From positions 15,334-79,333 of the forward strand of contig PLZW01000001.1 in the NCBI GenBank assembly GCA_003153575.1: 64,000 nucleotides of DNA. Direction: 5' to 3'. How positions within the stretch are numbered: the first letter of the stretch is position 1; each line of letters opens with the position of its first letter. The notes beneath the pieces were generated by a model. That model did not search any database. It had not been told where the DNA came from and saw nothing but the letters and a program-made list of their open reading frames with translations. Below, piece after piece: positions 42,330 through 53,213 of this stretch. The position numbers and the translations under genes were made by a program. The stretch comes from Acidimicrobiaceae bacterium. Lineage in GTDB: Bacteria; Actinomycetota; Acidimicrobiia; Acidimicrobiales; RAAP-2.

Positions 42330-43508
42330 GTGAAGCGCATCCCCGCAGGCATCGTCGCGGCCCTGGCCGTACTCGCCACCGGCGTGGCCACCACCGCGTG
42401 CAACGTCACACCCACTGCGGCGACAGTCAATGGCGACGCCATCACGGTGGCGTCCCTCAACGCCGAACTGGCCGGCTTCGGCTCGACGGCGGCCGGGCAG
42501 TGCCTGTTGTCGCTCAACTTCCCGCGGGCCATCGACCTGACCGGACAGGGCACGGGCGGCGCCGGCACCTACAACACCACGTTTGCGGTGACCGTGTTGG
42601 GCGACTCCGTCGACGGCCTCCTGGCCGCCCAGTACGCGGTGTCGAAGGGGATCCACGTCGATGCGTCGGCCCTGGCCTATGCCAAGACGACCTGGTCCGC
42701 CCAGCTCAACGGGGCCATCAGCGCCCAGGTCCAGCAGGCCACCTCACTGGGCGGCACGGGCGGCTGCCAGAAGCCCGACGGCTCCGCGTTCACCGGGGTG
42801 GAGCTGGTGGCCGCACTGCCGCCAGCGGTCCGTGAGGTCGAGTTGGCCAACCAGGCCATCGACCTGGTCCTCTCCAGCCACGGGACCGACATCTCCGACG
42901 CCGCCGTCATCCAGTACTACGCAGCCAATCCGACCCAGTTCACCAAGGACTGCGTGTCGGTGATCCAGACCGCCGACCAGGCCACGGCCACCACCGCCTA
43001 CAACAGCCTGAAGGCCGGCACCCCGTTCGCCCAGGTGGTGGCGTCGGCGACGGCCGACCCGGCGGCGGCGGCCAAGAGCGGCCAGGCCGGGTGCTTCTCC
43101 GAGGCGGCGGTACTGTCGCAGCTGCAGCTGCCCTCGGTGGCCGTCGGCCAGGCGATCACACCCTTCCAGTCGAACGGGAACTGGCTGGTCTATGAGGTGT
43201 CCAGCCGGACCCCCGTGCCCATCGCCGATGTGACCGGCGACATCCGACTGGCGCTCCTGCAGATGCCTGCCAACCAGAAACGGGTGGCCAACGAGGTGCG
43301 GAAGTTCGCCCGGGGGTCATCGGTGGACATCAACCCGCAGTACGGGACATGGACCGGCATCACCATCGTCCCGCCGGTCCCGCCCGCACCGAAGTACCAG
43401 CTGCCGAGCTACGGATCGACGATCACCGCGCCGACCACGACCGTCCCCTCGCATCCGACCACCACGGCCCCGACCACCACGGCCCCGACCACCACCGCCA
43501 CGGGCTGA
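42330..43508 (+). CDS. SurA/PrsA-like peptidyl-prolyl isomerase lipoprotein
   Basis: A 392-residue exported protein. The signal peptide (MKRIPAGIVAALAVLATGV) leads to a lipobox-like TTAC with the Cys at about residue 24. An N-terminal SurA-type helical domain begins ATVNGDAITVASLNAELAGF. A parvulin-like domain follows (about 210-320: PTQFTKDCVSVIQTADQATA, FAQVVASATADPAAAAKSGQ, GCFSEAAVLSQL, SNGNWLVYEVSSR). The C-terminus is Thr/Pro-rich with a short tandem repeat. It probably folds exported proteins at the outer face of the membrane. In mycobacteria an unrelated lipoprotein (LpqU) sits near this place; here a foldase does. The isomerase activity is inferred from the domain pattern. Confidence 0.8.
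   Translation: MKRIPAGIVAALAVLATGVATTACNVTPTAATVNGDAITVASLNAELAGFGSTAAGQCLLSLNFPRAIDLTGQGTGGAGTYNTTFAVTVLGDSVDGLLAAQYAVSKGIHVDASALAYAKTTWSAQLNGAISAQVQQATSLGGTGGCQKPDGSAFTGVELVAALPPAVREVELANQAIDLVLSSHGTDISDAAVIQYYAANPTQFTKDCVSVIQTADQATATTAYNSLKAGTPFAQVVASATADPAAAAKSGQAGCFSEAAVLSQLQLPSVAVGQAITPFQSNGNWLVYEVSSRTPVPIADVTGDIRLALLQMPANQKRVANEVRKFARGSSVDINPQYGTWTGITIVPPVPPAPKYQLPSYGSTITAPTTTVPSHPTTTAPTTTAPTTTATG
43458..43502 (+). repeat. 15-bp tandem repeat coding a Thr/Pro tail
   Basis: ACCACCACGGCCCCG occurs at 43458-43472 and 43473-43487, followed by a diverged third copy. It encodes the TTTAP repeats at the C-terminus of the SurA-like lipoprotein. Copy number could vary by slippage. Confidence 0.8.
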
Positions 43509-43515
43509 GCCCCCG

Positions 43516-44958
43516 GTGCCGGACGCCCCGCGCATCGACGTCGTCGGGCTCGGTCCGGCCGGCCCCGAGCTGATCACCGCCGGCACCCAGGAGCTCCTGG
43601 CCTCGGCACACCAGGTATTCCTGCGCACCGGCCGCCACCCGGCCGCCGAGGCCGCTCCCGGGGCCCGCACCTTCGACCACCACTACGAACGGGCCGACAC
43701 CTTCGACGACGTCTACCGCACCATCGTCGACGACCTCGTGACCGCCGCCGCCGCGGGTGGGCCGGTGGCCTACGCCGTGCCCGGGTCGCCCACGGTGGCC
43801 GAACGGACGGTCGTCCTTCTGACCGCCCATCCCCGGGTCACCTCGGGCGAGGTCACCGTGGTGGTGCACCCGTCGGTCTCCTTCCTCGACATCGCCTTCG
43901 CCCGTCTGGGTGTGGACCCGGTGGCGGCCGGGGTCCGGATCATCGACGCCGAGCGTTTCGCCCTCGACGCGGCCGGCGAGCGGGGTCCGCTGCTGGTGGC
44001 CCAGTGCTGGAGCCGCCAGGTGCTCTCCGAGGTCAAGCTGTCGGTGGAGTCGGCCCCCGAGGTGGCGGTGACCGTCCTCCACCACCTCGGCCTGCCCGAC
44101 GAGCGGGTGGTCGAGGTGCCGTGGGAGGACATCGACCGGTCGTTCGAGCCCGACCACCTGACATCGCTGTGGATCCCCCATCTGGCAGCTCCCGTGGCGG
44201 CCGAGCTGATGGCCCTCGACGAACTGGTCCGCACCCTGCGGGAGCGGTGCCCGTGGGACCGGCGTCAGACCCACGCTTCCCTGAGCCGCCATCTCCTGGA
44301 GGAGTCCTACGAGGTGCTCGAGGCCATCGACGTGCTGGCTGGGTTCGACGCCGGACCCGGGCGGGGTGCCACCGGCCCGGCGGAGGACGGCGAGGCGATG
44401 GCCGTGGCCCACCTGGAAGAGGAGCTGGGTGACCTGCTGTTCCAGGTCTACTTCCATGCCATCCTTGCCGCCGAGGAGGGACGGTTCACCTTGGCCGACG
44501 TGGCCCGTGGCGTGCACGACAAGCTGGTGGCGCGCCACCCGCACGTCTTCGGCGACGTGACCGCCGAGACGGCGGACGACGTGGCCACCAACTGGGAGGC
44601 CATCAAGAAGGCGGAGAAGGGCAGGACCAGCGTGACCGAGGGCATCCCGGCCGCGCTGCCCGCCCTGGCTCTGGCGGCCAAGCTCCAGCGGAAGGCGACC
44701 GCCATCGGCATGGTGCTCCCCACACTCGCCGACGAGGCGACGCGGGTGGCCGGTGCCGTGGCCCGGCTGTCCGACCCAGACCGCCCCTACGGCGCCCCGG
44801 TGGCCGACGGCGAAGGCGGGGCACGTGAGTTCGCCGACGAGGTCGGGGACCTGCTGTTCGCCGCGGTGGGCGTCGCCCGGGCGCTCGGTGTCGACCCCGA
44901 GACCGCGCTCCTGTCCCGTTCGGCTGCGTTCCGGGGCGAGGTGGAGGTTCAGGGGTGA
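43516..44958 (+). CDS. mazG: MazG NTP pyrophosphohydrolase fused to a tetrapyrrole-methylase-like domain (YabN type)
   Basis: A 480-residue fusion. Residues 1-225 form a SAM-dependent tetrapyrrole-methylase-like domain (IDVVGLGPAGPELITAGTQE, AYAVPGSPTVAERTV, LVVAQCWSRQVLSEVKL). Residues 230-480 are MazG: LRERCPWDRRQTHASLSRHL, EESYEVLEAID, HLEEELGDLLFQVYFHAILA, RHPHVFGD and a second EEx-type helix FADEVGDLLFAAVGVARAL. MazG removes aberrant nucleoside triphosphates; B. subtilis YabN has the same fusion, and the methylase domain's substrate is unknown. Mycobacterial MazG in this locus lacks a recognisable complete methylase. The GTG at 43516 lies 7 bp after the lipoprotein stop, so the two are probably cotranscribed. 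Confidence 0.9.
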   Translation: MPDAPRIDVVGLGPAGPELITAGTQELLASAHQVFLRTGRHPAAEAAPGARTFDHHYERADTFDDVYRTIVDDLVTAAAAGGPVAYAVPGSPTVAERTVVLLTAHPRVTSGEVTVVVHPSVSFLDIAFARLGVDPVAAGVRIIDAERFALDAAGERGPLLVAQCWSRQVLSEVKLSVESAPEVAVTVLHHLGLPDERVVEVPWEDIDRSFEPDHLTSLWIPHLAAPVAAELMALDELVRTLRERCPWDRRQTHASLSRHLLEESYEVLEAIDVLAGFDAGPGRGATGPAEDGEAMAVAHLEEELGDLLFQVYFHAILAAEEGRFTLADVARGVHDKLVARHPHVFGDVTAETADDVATNWEAIKKAEKGRTSVTEGIPAALPALALAAKLQRKATAIGMVLPTLADEATRVAGAVARLSDPDRPYGAPVADGEGGAREFADEVGDLLFAAVGVARALGVDPETALLSRSAAFRGEVEVQG

Positions 44959-45030
44959 GGGGCGCGCGGCCCACGGCAGGGCTGCCGATTCCGCGGTGAA
45001 TTCCCTGGTCCGCCGGGTGGTGGATGGTAG

Positions 45031-47071
<2,041 letters not shown>

Positions 47072-47075
<4 letters not shown>

Positions 47076-47578
47076 CCCCCGACGGACGGACCGGCGAGGT
47101 CGCCGGTCCAGGCCCGGGTGTCGATAGCGCCATCGACGCCGACGTAGCCCGTGTGACCGAGCTGTTGGGGCGCACGCCGGCCGGCGTGTTCGAGGTCGTG
47201 GTCCGGGCCGAGGACGGCACACCGGCCGTCATCGCCAACGCCCCCTTCCTGGCCGATGGCACTCCCATGCCGACCCGCTACTGGTTGTGCGACCCCCACC
47301 TGCGAGAGGTGGTCAGCCGTCTCGAGTCCACCGGCGGGGTCCGCGCTGCCGAGGCCGCGGTGCCGGCGGCACGGATCGCCGCCGCCCATGCCGCCTATGC
47401 CGACGAGCGCGACACCCTGATCGACCCTGGACATGGCGGCCCCCGCCCGTCGGGCGGGGTGGGGGGCACCCGCCAGGGGGTCAAGTGCCTCCACGCCCAC
47501 CTGGCGTGGTGGCTGACGGGGGCCGACGACCCGGTGGGGGAGTGGACGGCGCGCCAGATCGGTCTCCACCCGGCCTGA
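47072..47578 (+). CDS. DUF501 family protein
   Basis: A 168-residue protein of unknown biochemical function. Family features are visible: LLGRTPAGVFEVVVRAEDGT, PAVIANAPFLADGTPMPTRY, WLCDPHLREVVSRLESTGGV and a His/Cys region near the C-terminus (GTRQGVKCLHAHLAWWLTGA). The conserved Cys and His residues suggest metal binding, but this is not shown. The GTG at 47072 overlaps the divIC-like stop as GTGA. DUF501 between divIC and the Ppx/GppA gene is a fixed feature of actinobacterial genomes. Confidence 0.92.
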
Positions 47579-47629
47579 CGGTCTGCGCCTTCCGGCTCGG
47601 GCGGGCGCGGGTCGTGCTAGCAAGGATCC

Positions 47630-48556
47630 ATGAGTCCCGGAGCGTCCATTGCCGCCATTGACTGCGGCACCAACTCGACCCGCCTGCTGGTGGCCGACGG
47701 CACGGGCCACCCCCTGGTGCGATTGATGCGCATCACCCGGCTGGGTCAGGGGGTTGATGCCACCGGGCGACTCGCCCCCGAGGCAGTCGAGCGGTGCATC
47801 ACCGTCCTCCGGGAGTTCCGGGGCGTGATGGATGACTCCGGGGTCGTCCACGGCCGTCTGGTGGCCACCTCGGCGGCGCGGGACGCCGCCAACGGCGCAG
47901 ACTTCCTGGCTGCCGCGGGCGAAGCGACAGGTCTGGTAGCCGAGTTGCTCACCGGCCTCGAGGAGGGTCGACTGTCGATGGCCGGCTCCGTGGTCGACCT
48001 CGATCCTGCGGCGGGGCCGTACCTCGTACTGGACATCGGCGGTGGCTCGACCGAGCTGATCGCCGCCTCCGGCCCCGACGACCCGGACCTAGTGGCCGTG
48101 TCGCTCCAGCTCGGTTGTGTGCGGCTGTCCGAGCGGATCCTGGACCACGATCCTCCGACCCCCGGGCAGTTGGACCGGGCCGGGGCCGAAGTGACCGCAC
48201 AGCTCGACGCAGCCGTGGTCGCCCATCCGAGCTTCCTGGACGCACACCGACTCATCGGGCTGGCCGGGACGGTCACGACGCTCGCTTCACTGCAGCTGGG
48301 CATGGTCGAGTACGACCGGGACAGGATCCACCACGCCGTGCTGCGGTCGGCCGATGTGGCGGGTTGGGTCCGGCGACTGGCGGCAGAGCCGGCGTCGGCC
48401 CGGCTGGTGCGTCCGGGCATGGTGGCGGGCCGCGAGGACGTGATCGTCGGAGGCGCCATGATTCTGCACGCGGTCATGGACCGCTTCGGGTTCGACGAGT
48501 GTCTGGTGTCGGAGGCCGACATCCTCGACGGCCTGATCGCGAGCCAGATCGGCTGA
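47630..48556 (+). CDS. ppx: Ppx/GppA-family exopolyphosphatase, short form
   Basis: A 308-residue ASKHA-fold phosphatase. Visible: AAIDCGTNSTRLLVADGTG (phosphate-1 loop), RLGQGVDATGRLAPEAVERC, ATSAARDAANGADFL, LVLDIGGGSTELIAAS (phosphate-2 loop), QLGCVRLSERIL and AGTVTTLASLQLGM. It has only the catalytic domain pair and lacks the C-terminal HD-like domains of E. coli Ppx/GppA, like the short actinobacterial enzymes. It probably hydrolyses polyphosphate and perhaps pppGpp. It closes the eno-divIC-DUF501-ppx run, with 51 bp to DUF501. A TAGCAA 6 nt before the ATG may be a weak promoter. Confidence 0.92.
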   Translation: MSPGASIAAIDCGTNSTRLLVADGTGHPLVRLMRITRLGQGVDATGRLAPEAVERCITVLREFRGVMDDSGVVHGRLVATSAARDAANGADFLAAAGEATGLVAELLTGLEEGRLSMAGSVVDLDPAAGPYLVLDIGGGSTELIAASGPDDPDLVAVSLQLGCVRLSERILDHDPPTPGQLDRAGAEVTAQLDAAVVAHPSFLDAHRLIGLAGTVTTLASLQLGMVEYDRDRIHHAVLRSADVAGWVRRLAAEPASARLVRPGMVAGREDVIVGGAMILHAVMDRFGFDECLVSEADILDGLIASQIG

Positions 48557-48582
48557 CCCGGGGACTCGGCAACCACTAAGTT
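48553..48582 (+). promoter_or_regulatory. leaderless promoter of the first surface-cluster methyltransferase
   Basis: CTGACC (48553-48558) and TAAGTT (48577-48582) are spaced 18 bp apart. The -10 ends 7 nt before the ATG at 48590. The -35 overlaps the ppx stop. The -35 resembles that before prs. Confidence 0.5.
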
Positions 48583-48589
48583 ACGGGCC

Positions 48590-49921
48590 ATGCCCGCCGA
48601 ACCGACGCCGCCCGGCGGGACCACAGTCGGTTCCGGCGTCGGTCGCCTCATCAGCACCGTGAAGCACGGGGCGCGCCACCTCACCGACCGGATGATCGAG
48701 CCGTATGTCGACCGCACAGTGGAGCGGGTGGCCAGCCGGATGTCGTCGGCGAGCCCGGTTACCGAGGCACCGCCGGCCGCCCCGCTGCCCCCACCTTTCG
48801 CCACCTGCCACGGCTCCTTGCACGAGGGGCGCACGATGGCCCTGGCCGACATGCCCGGGGGCTGCGACACGGTGCTGAGCATGGGAGCGAACGGCCAGTG
48901 GTATTTCGACTGGTTCGACGACCACTACGGGCACATCCCCAGGCACATCGGCGTGGAGGCCTACATGCCCCGCCCCGACGTCCTTCCCGACAATGTCGAG
49001 TGGGTGGAAGCGGACCTGGCCTCGCCCGAGGGCGTGGCCATGCTCGGGCCGGGGACCGTCGACATGGTGTTCTCCGGGCAGAATATCGAGCACCTTTGGC
49101 CCGACCAGGTGCAGGCCTTCCTCGTCGAGTCGAGTCGCGTGCTGCGGGGTGGGGGGTGGCTGGTCCTGGACAGCCCGAACCGGGAGCTGACCGCCGACTA
49201 CCAGTGGAGCATGGGCGAGCACACCATCGAGTTCACCCCGGACGAGGCGATCGACCTCCTGGCTCTGGCCGGCTTCGATGTGGTGACGATGAAGGGCATC
49301 TGGCTCTGCCGACAAGATGGTGAGCTCCTGCCGCTGGAGCCCCCCGGCACGGTGGAGGGATCGGCCGACGTCCTCCGCCGGATGATCCTGGCCACCCGAC
49401 GTCCCGAAGACTCGTTCATCTGGTGGGCGGAGGCCCGCAAGGCCGGAGAACCCGACGTCGAGGGACTCGGCAGCGCCGTCCGTGCGATCTTCGACGCCAA
49501 CTGGCGCGAACGGGTGGGCCGGATGCGTGCCGGTGAGGCGGCGACGGTCACCGACGACGGCGAACAGCGCACTGCGGTCGTCGCCAAGGGGGTCGAGGAC
49601 TACGTCGTTCTGGGCCCGTGGATGGCGCTGCGTGCTGGCCCGTACCGATTTTCCGTCGACATCGATTGGTCGGGATTCGTCGAGGCCGGGACGACGCCGG
49701 CCGCGGTGCTCGAGGTGGTCGCCGGCGACGAGTTGATCGAATCGAGTGTGTTCATGCCGACCACCCCCGAGGGAACGGCTACGTTGTCGTGCCCATTCGA
49801 GTTGGACGAGCTCCGCTTCGCCGTCCACGCCCGCCTACGGGGCACCGGTGCGGCTGGTCTGCGGGCCCCGTTGACACTTGCCGTGCACCCGGACCCGTAC
49901 GGGGTCGACCGGGCCGGATGA
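48590..49921 (+). CDS. SAM-dependent methyltransferase with C-terminal beta-sandwich
   Basis: A 443-residue protein. The N-terminal amphipathic helix region (RLISTVKHGARHLTDRMIEP, YVDRTVERVASRM) resembles the N-terminus of the methyltransferase at 58491. A class I methyltransferase domain follows (about 90-235): GCDTVLSMGANGQWYFDWFD (divergent motif I), VEWVEADLASPEG, MVFSGQNIEHLWPDQVQAFL (DxxxxxNxxEHL type), SRVLRGGGWLVLDSPNREL. The C-terminal 130 residues form a carbohydrate-binding-like beta-sandwich (VVLGPWMALRAGPYRFSVDI, AAVLEVVAGDELIESSVFMP). It opens the surface-glycan region and could methylate a sugar or glycan end; the substrate is unknown. Confidence 0.8.
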   Translation: MPAEPTPPGGTTVGSGVGRLISTVKHGARHLTDRMIEPYVDRTVERVASRMSSASPVTEAPPAAPLPPPFATCHGSLHEGRTMALADMPGGCDTVLSMGANGQWYFDWFDDHYGHIPRHIGVEAYMPRPDVLPDNVEWVEADLASPEGVAMLGPGTVDMVFSGQNIEHLWPDQVQAFLVESSRVLRGGGWLVLDSPNRELTADYQWSMGEHTIEFTPDEAIDLLALAGFDVVTMKGIWLCRQDGELLPLEPPGTVEGSADVLRRMILATRRPEDSFIWWAEARKAGEPDVEGLGSAVRAIFDANWRERVGRMRAGEAATVTDDGEQRTAVVAKGVEDYVVLGPWMALRAGPYRFSVDIDWSGFVEAGTTPAAVLEVVAGDELIESSVFMPTTPEGTATLSCPFELDELRFAVHARLRGTGAAGLRAPLTLAVHPDPYGVDRAG

Positions 49922-49999
49922 CGATGCGGTCCCGGTGGCAGCCGGTGTCGTGCGTCGGATCCGGAGTGCCCACCGCACTGGTTTCTGAGGACGAACGTC

Positions 50000-51562
50000 G
50001 TGGCGACTGAGACTCTCGCTGCGGACGCCTTGGCGCCGGTCGAACCGGCCGCCGGCACGGGCGTCGCCGATGCGAATTGGACCCCGATGCCCGCCCGCTG
50101 GAGCGACCGACGGACGGCCGGTCTGCTCTTCGGCGGCACGCTGCTCGTCTATCTGGCCGTGCTCCACGGTCAGATAGACGTCTACGACACCAAGGCCATG
50201 TACGCGGTGACCGAGAACCTCGTCAACCACTTCGCGCTGCACACCGGCGGGGCTGGATTCCACGACTCGTTCCACCAGGCCACGCCGTACTCGCCCTACG
50301 GCATCGCCATGAGCATCCTGGCCGTCCCGTTCTACGCCGCCTCGAAGGGCATCGGACACAGTGCGGTACTGGTCTCGCTGGTGAATCCCCTGCTCACGTC
50401 GGCGAGCGTGGTCGTGATCTACCGGATCGGGCGCGCCTTTCGCTGGGGTGCGGTCCACAGCCTGATGGCCGCTGTCGCCTACGGACTGTTCACCATGGCC
50501 GTCTGGTACTCGACGGAGGGGTTCAGTGAGCCCGGTGTCGCACTGTGCGTGGTGGTCATCGTGCTCGGCATCATCCGGTGGGGGCAGGGGTCGTACTGGG
50601 CGCCACTGTGGGTGGGCCTGGCCGCCGCCGCTGCTCCGCAGTTCCGCTCAGACTCCCTGTTCACGGTGTGGGTTGGACTCCTAGCGGTGCCGCTGTTCGT
50701 GCCGTGGCGCCGGATCCTGAGGGTGCGGCCACTGGCCATGATCCTCGGCCCCATGGGCCTGAGTGCAGTACTCCTCGTCGTCTACAACGAGCTCCGTTTC
50801 CATCGACCGTTCGTCAGCAGCTACGGCTCCGGACAGGGGCTGGACAATCCTCTGGGTCACGGCCTCCACGGCCTCCTGTTCAGCTCCGGCAAGAGCCTCT
50901 TCCTTTACAACCCCTTGGCGGTCCTGGGTGTCGTCGGACTCGTGCTGCTCCTGGTCCGGGCCCGCCCGGTCGGGCTGCTCATGCTCTTCCTGATCGTGCC
51001 GCGGATCCTCTTCTTCTCCAAGTGGTCCGTCTGGGACGGGGGGTGGTGCTGGGGCCCCCGCTTCCTGCTTCCCACGCTGCCCCTCTTCATGCTGGCCGCC
51101 GTCGAGGTGCTGCGGGCCTCCGATCCCCGGCGATGGCCCGGTGTGGCAGCCAGGGTCTCGGCCGGCGTGCTGGCCGCGGCCAGCGTGGTGGCCAACTTCC
51201 TGTCGGTGCGGGTGCCGATCAGCCAGTGGTTGGGAGTCCTCGCAACGCCGGCTCAGCATGCGCTGTACGGTCTTCCGGCGCTCGTCGGTGGCGGTGCGCG
51301 ACAGCAAGCCGCCGACTTCGTATGGTCGACCGGGTCGCTGTGGGGTAACGCGGTGCTGGTGCGACACGGGACCGGGGTGATGGCTCCCGATCTGTGGCTG
51401 CACGGTCATGGGTGGCTGGGTGTGACCCTGCTCGTGACGGGCCTGGGCGTCGTTGCCGCGGCCGTCTACGGCGCCCGGCCGTCGACGCCCCACCAACATG
51501 CCCGAACACACTCGTCCGCACGTACCGGACGTCTCGCCGTGGAGGACGAGCCGACGATGTGA
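50000..51562 (+). CDS. polytopic membrane protein, GT-C glycosyltransferase-like
   Basis: A 520-residue protein with about 11-12 transmembrane helices, starting at about residue 42 (TAGLLFGGTLLVYLAVL). The first periplasmic loop holds an Asp pattern (GQIDVYDTKAMYAVTENLVN) and HQATPYSPYGIAMSILAVPF, as in lipid-linked-sugar-dependent GT-C enzymes of the dolichol-phosphate-mannose mannosyltransferase type. A periplasmic GGWCWGPRFLLPTLPLFM near residue 350 is a recurring motif in such actinobacterial proteins. The GTG at 50000 has GAGG about 10 nt upstream. Its role would be adding a sugar from a polyprenyl-phosphate donor outside the membrane. The family call rests on topology and loop pattern only. 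Confidence 0.7.
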   Translation: MATETLAADALAPVEPAAGTGVADANWTPMPARWSDRRTAGLLFGGTLLVYLAVLHGQIDVYDTKAMYAVTENLVNHFALHTGGAGFHDSFHQATPYSPYGIAMSILAVPFYAASKGIGHSAVLVSLVNPLLTSASVVVIYRIGRAFRWGAVHSLMAAVAYGLFTMAVWYSTEGFSEPGVALCVVVIVLGIIRWGQGSYWAPLWVGLAAAAAPQFRSDSLFTVWVGLLAVPLFVPWRRILRVRPLAMILGPMGLSAVLLVVYNELRFHRPFVSSYGSGQGLDNPLGHGLHGLLFSSGKSLFLYNPLAVLGVVGLVLLLVRARPVGLLMLFLIVPRILFFSKWSVWDGGWCWGPRFLLPTLPLFMLAAVEVLRASDPRRWPGVAARVSAGVLAAASVVANFLSVRVPISQWLGVLATPAQHALYGLPALVGGGARQQAADFVWSTGSLWGNAVLVRHGTGVMAPDLWLHGHGWLGVTLLVTGLGVVAAAVYGARPSTPHQHARTHSSARTGRLAVEDEPTM

Positions 51563-51659
51563 GCGAGGAGAGCGATCCGGTGCAGCCACGTCGATCAGGA
51601 ATGTCCCGGGGTCGTGAGCGAGAGGCTGAGTGGCAGGTTCCCGTTGGGTCCGATGACGA

Positions 51660-53213
51660 TCAGGCTCTCACCGAGTGTCGGTGGCGTTTCGGCGCGGGGG
51701 CAACGGAAGTCCCGTCGCCGCTGTCCAGCGTGGCGACGACTCCGGTTCGCCAGTCGGGACCCGTTCGACGGGATGGGCGTCGGGGAACCAGGACGGGCAC
51801 CATGACGACACCGCCGACGACGAGTGGGTAAGCGAATCGGTAGAGGAGGTCCGGCGAGAAGAAGAAGAGGGTCCCGACCTCGACGAACAGGGCTCCACAG
51901 AGTGCCGCGGCCACCCAGTCGGGTCGGGTCCTCCTACGGACGAGGACGGGGACCGCGGCGGCAAGAATGAGGACGTAGACCCACACGGTGTACAGCGGCC
52001 CTCCATAGGCGTTGTTGCCGTCGACGGCAAAGGCCTGGAAATACTCCTCACCGGCGTGCTCGAGGGTGGGCGAGACCGGCGGCAGCTTGTTGGCCCACGA
52101 GGGCTCGAAAACCCATGCGGACGGTCGTGTGATCGACAGCTCGGCCCCGAGCAGCGCAGATCGTTCCCGGACGTAACCTCCGGGGTCGTGCAGGACGGCG
52201 TGTTCCCACGCCCGTCGCAACCGGTCGACGTTCGACGCGTCGAGAAATGGCTTGATCACGGCCCGACGGCCCCACACGAGGGTGTCGTAGGTGCCCGTCT
52301 GCACCTGGCGAATGGCCGCCATCGTGTTCCGGTGGGGGATCCGTACCGACGCCGGGAAGAGGTCGACCCCCTCCTGTTGTGAGAGTTGGGCCAGGTCGTA
52401 TTCGTAGAGTGCCTGTTCGGGATGGGTTGCCAGCGTCCCGAGTTCACGCTGGATCAGCATCTGGATGCCGAGGACCAGCACGGACGCGAGCACGGCCGTC
52501 CCAGCAATGGCAGGCCTCCGATGGGACAACGTCGCCGGCATCAGGAGTGCGGCCCAAGTTGCGAAAACAATGCAGACGACGAGTATCCCGTTCTGTCGGG
52601 ATGCACTGCAGACCAGCGCCAGCACCAGCGACAGCGGAAGGTTCACCCTCCAGCTGGGTCTCCCCATGCGGGCCGCCCGGGCCGCGAAGCCCATCGCGCC
52701 GACCAGGCCGGCAATGAACCAGGCATCTCGCCCCACATGGATCGTCCAGGAGAGCACCGGGGGATAGGCGAGGCAGATGATAGCGAGCACCGTCGAGAGG
52801 GCCCGGCCGAACCGGATGCGCACGATCAGGTACAAGCCGACCAGGAGGGAGAAGACCGCGACGGCAAGGACCCAGCCGGGACTGTGGAAGCCCAGCAGAT
52901 ACGGGATTCGCCAGAGCGCCGAGACCAGGGGAGAGTGCCAGTCCGCATACTTCCCGGTCGCCGCCTCGCGGAGCTCGTCGACCGTGTCCGGGTCGATCTG
53001 ACCGGGCCAGTACACGACGGAGGCGGCGGTGGTGGCCAGGAGGAGTGCCGAGACCACGGCGACCTGACCCCACTGGCTCGGGGCGCCCGAGCCGGACTCG
53101 TCGAGGGCCGGGTACGGTGCATCATCTCCGTGTTGTGCCGCAGATGGCCCGTCGGTTCCGAGGACGTCGCGGTCGACCTGATCCGCAGGCGCGTCATCGA
53201 GGATGTCGGACAT
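51660..53213 (-). CDS. polytopic membrane protein (GT-C / DUF6020-like)
   Basis: A 517-residue protein. The ATG at 53213 (MSDILDDAPADQVDRDVLGT) is preferred over the longer frame, whose first 60 codons are low-quality. A cytoplasmic tail (about 1-55) precedes about 12 membrane helices. The first periplasmic loop reads YWPGQIDPDTVDELREAATG, KYADWHSPLVSALWRIPYLL, a D-rich loop plus a DWHSP motif that I associate with DUF6020-type and other GT-C-like proteins. A large periplasmic domain lies at about 290-420 (ALYEYDLAQLSQQEGVDLFP). The C-terminal tail is basic. It converges on the membrane protein at 50000-51562 with 97 bp between stops. Function unproven; a glycan polymerase or mannosyltransferase role is possible. 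Confidence 0.7.
   Translation of the reverse strand: MSDILDDAPADQVDRDVLGTDGPSAAQHGDDAPYPALDESGSGAPSQWGQVAVVSALLLATTAASVVYWPGQIDPDTVDELREAATGKYADWHSPLVSALWRIPYLLGFHSPGWVLAVAVFSLLVGLYLIVRIRFGRALSTVLAIICLAYPPVLSWTIHVGRDAWFIAGLVGAMGFAARAARMGRPSWRVNLPLSLVLALVCSASRQNGILVVCIVFATWAALLMPATLSHRRPAIAGTAVLASVLVLGIQMLIQRELGTLATHPEQALYEYDLAQLSQQEGVDLFPASVRIPHRNTMAAIRQVQTGTYDTLVWGRRAVIKPFLDASNVDRLRRAWEHAVLHDPGGYVRERSALLGAELSITRPSAWVFEPSWANKLPPVSPTLEHAGEEYFQAFAVDGNNAYGGPLYTVWVYVLILAAAVPVLVRRRTRPDWVAAALCGALFVEVGTLFFFSPDLLYRFAYPLVVGGVVMVPVLVPRRPSRRTGPDWRTGVVATLDSGDGTSVAPAPKRHRHSVRA

Noticed and set aside
38969-42568. A 1199-codon minus-strand frame opposite mfd, and a 1018-codon one at 43423-46479 opposite mazG/eno
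   Set aside because: They are full-length antisense shadows of well-recognised genes in very GC-rich DNA. Their products are His/Gly/Pro/Arg-rich with no domain, and the sense genes explain the codon pattern.
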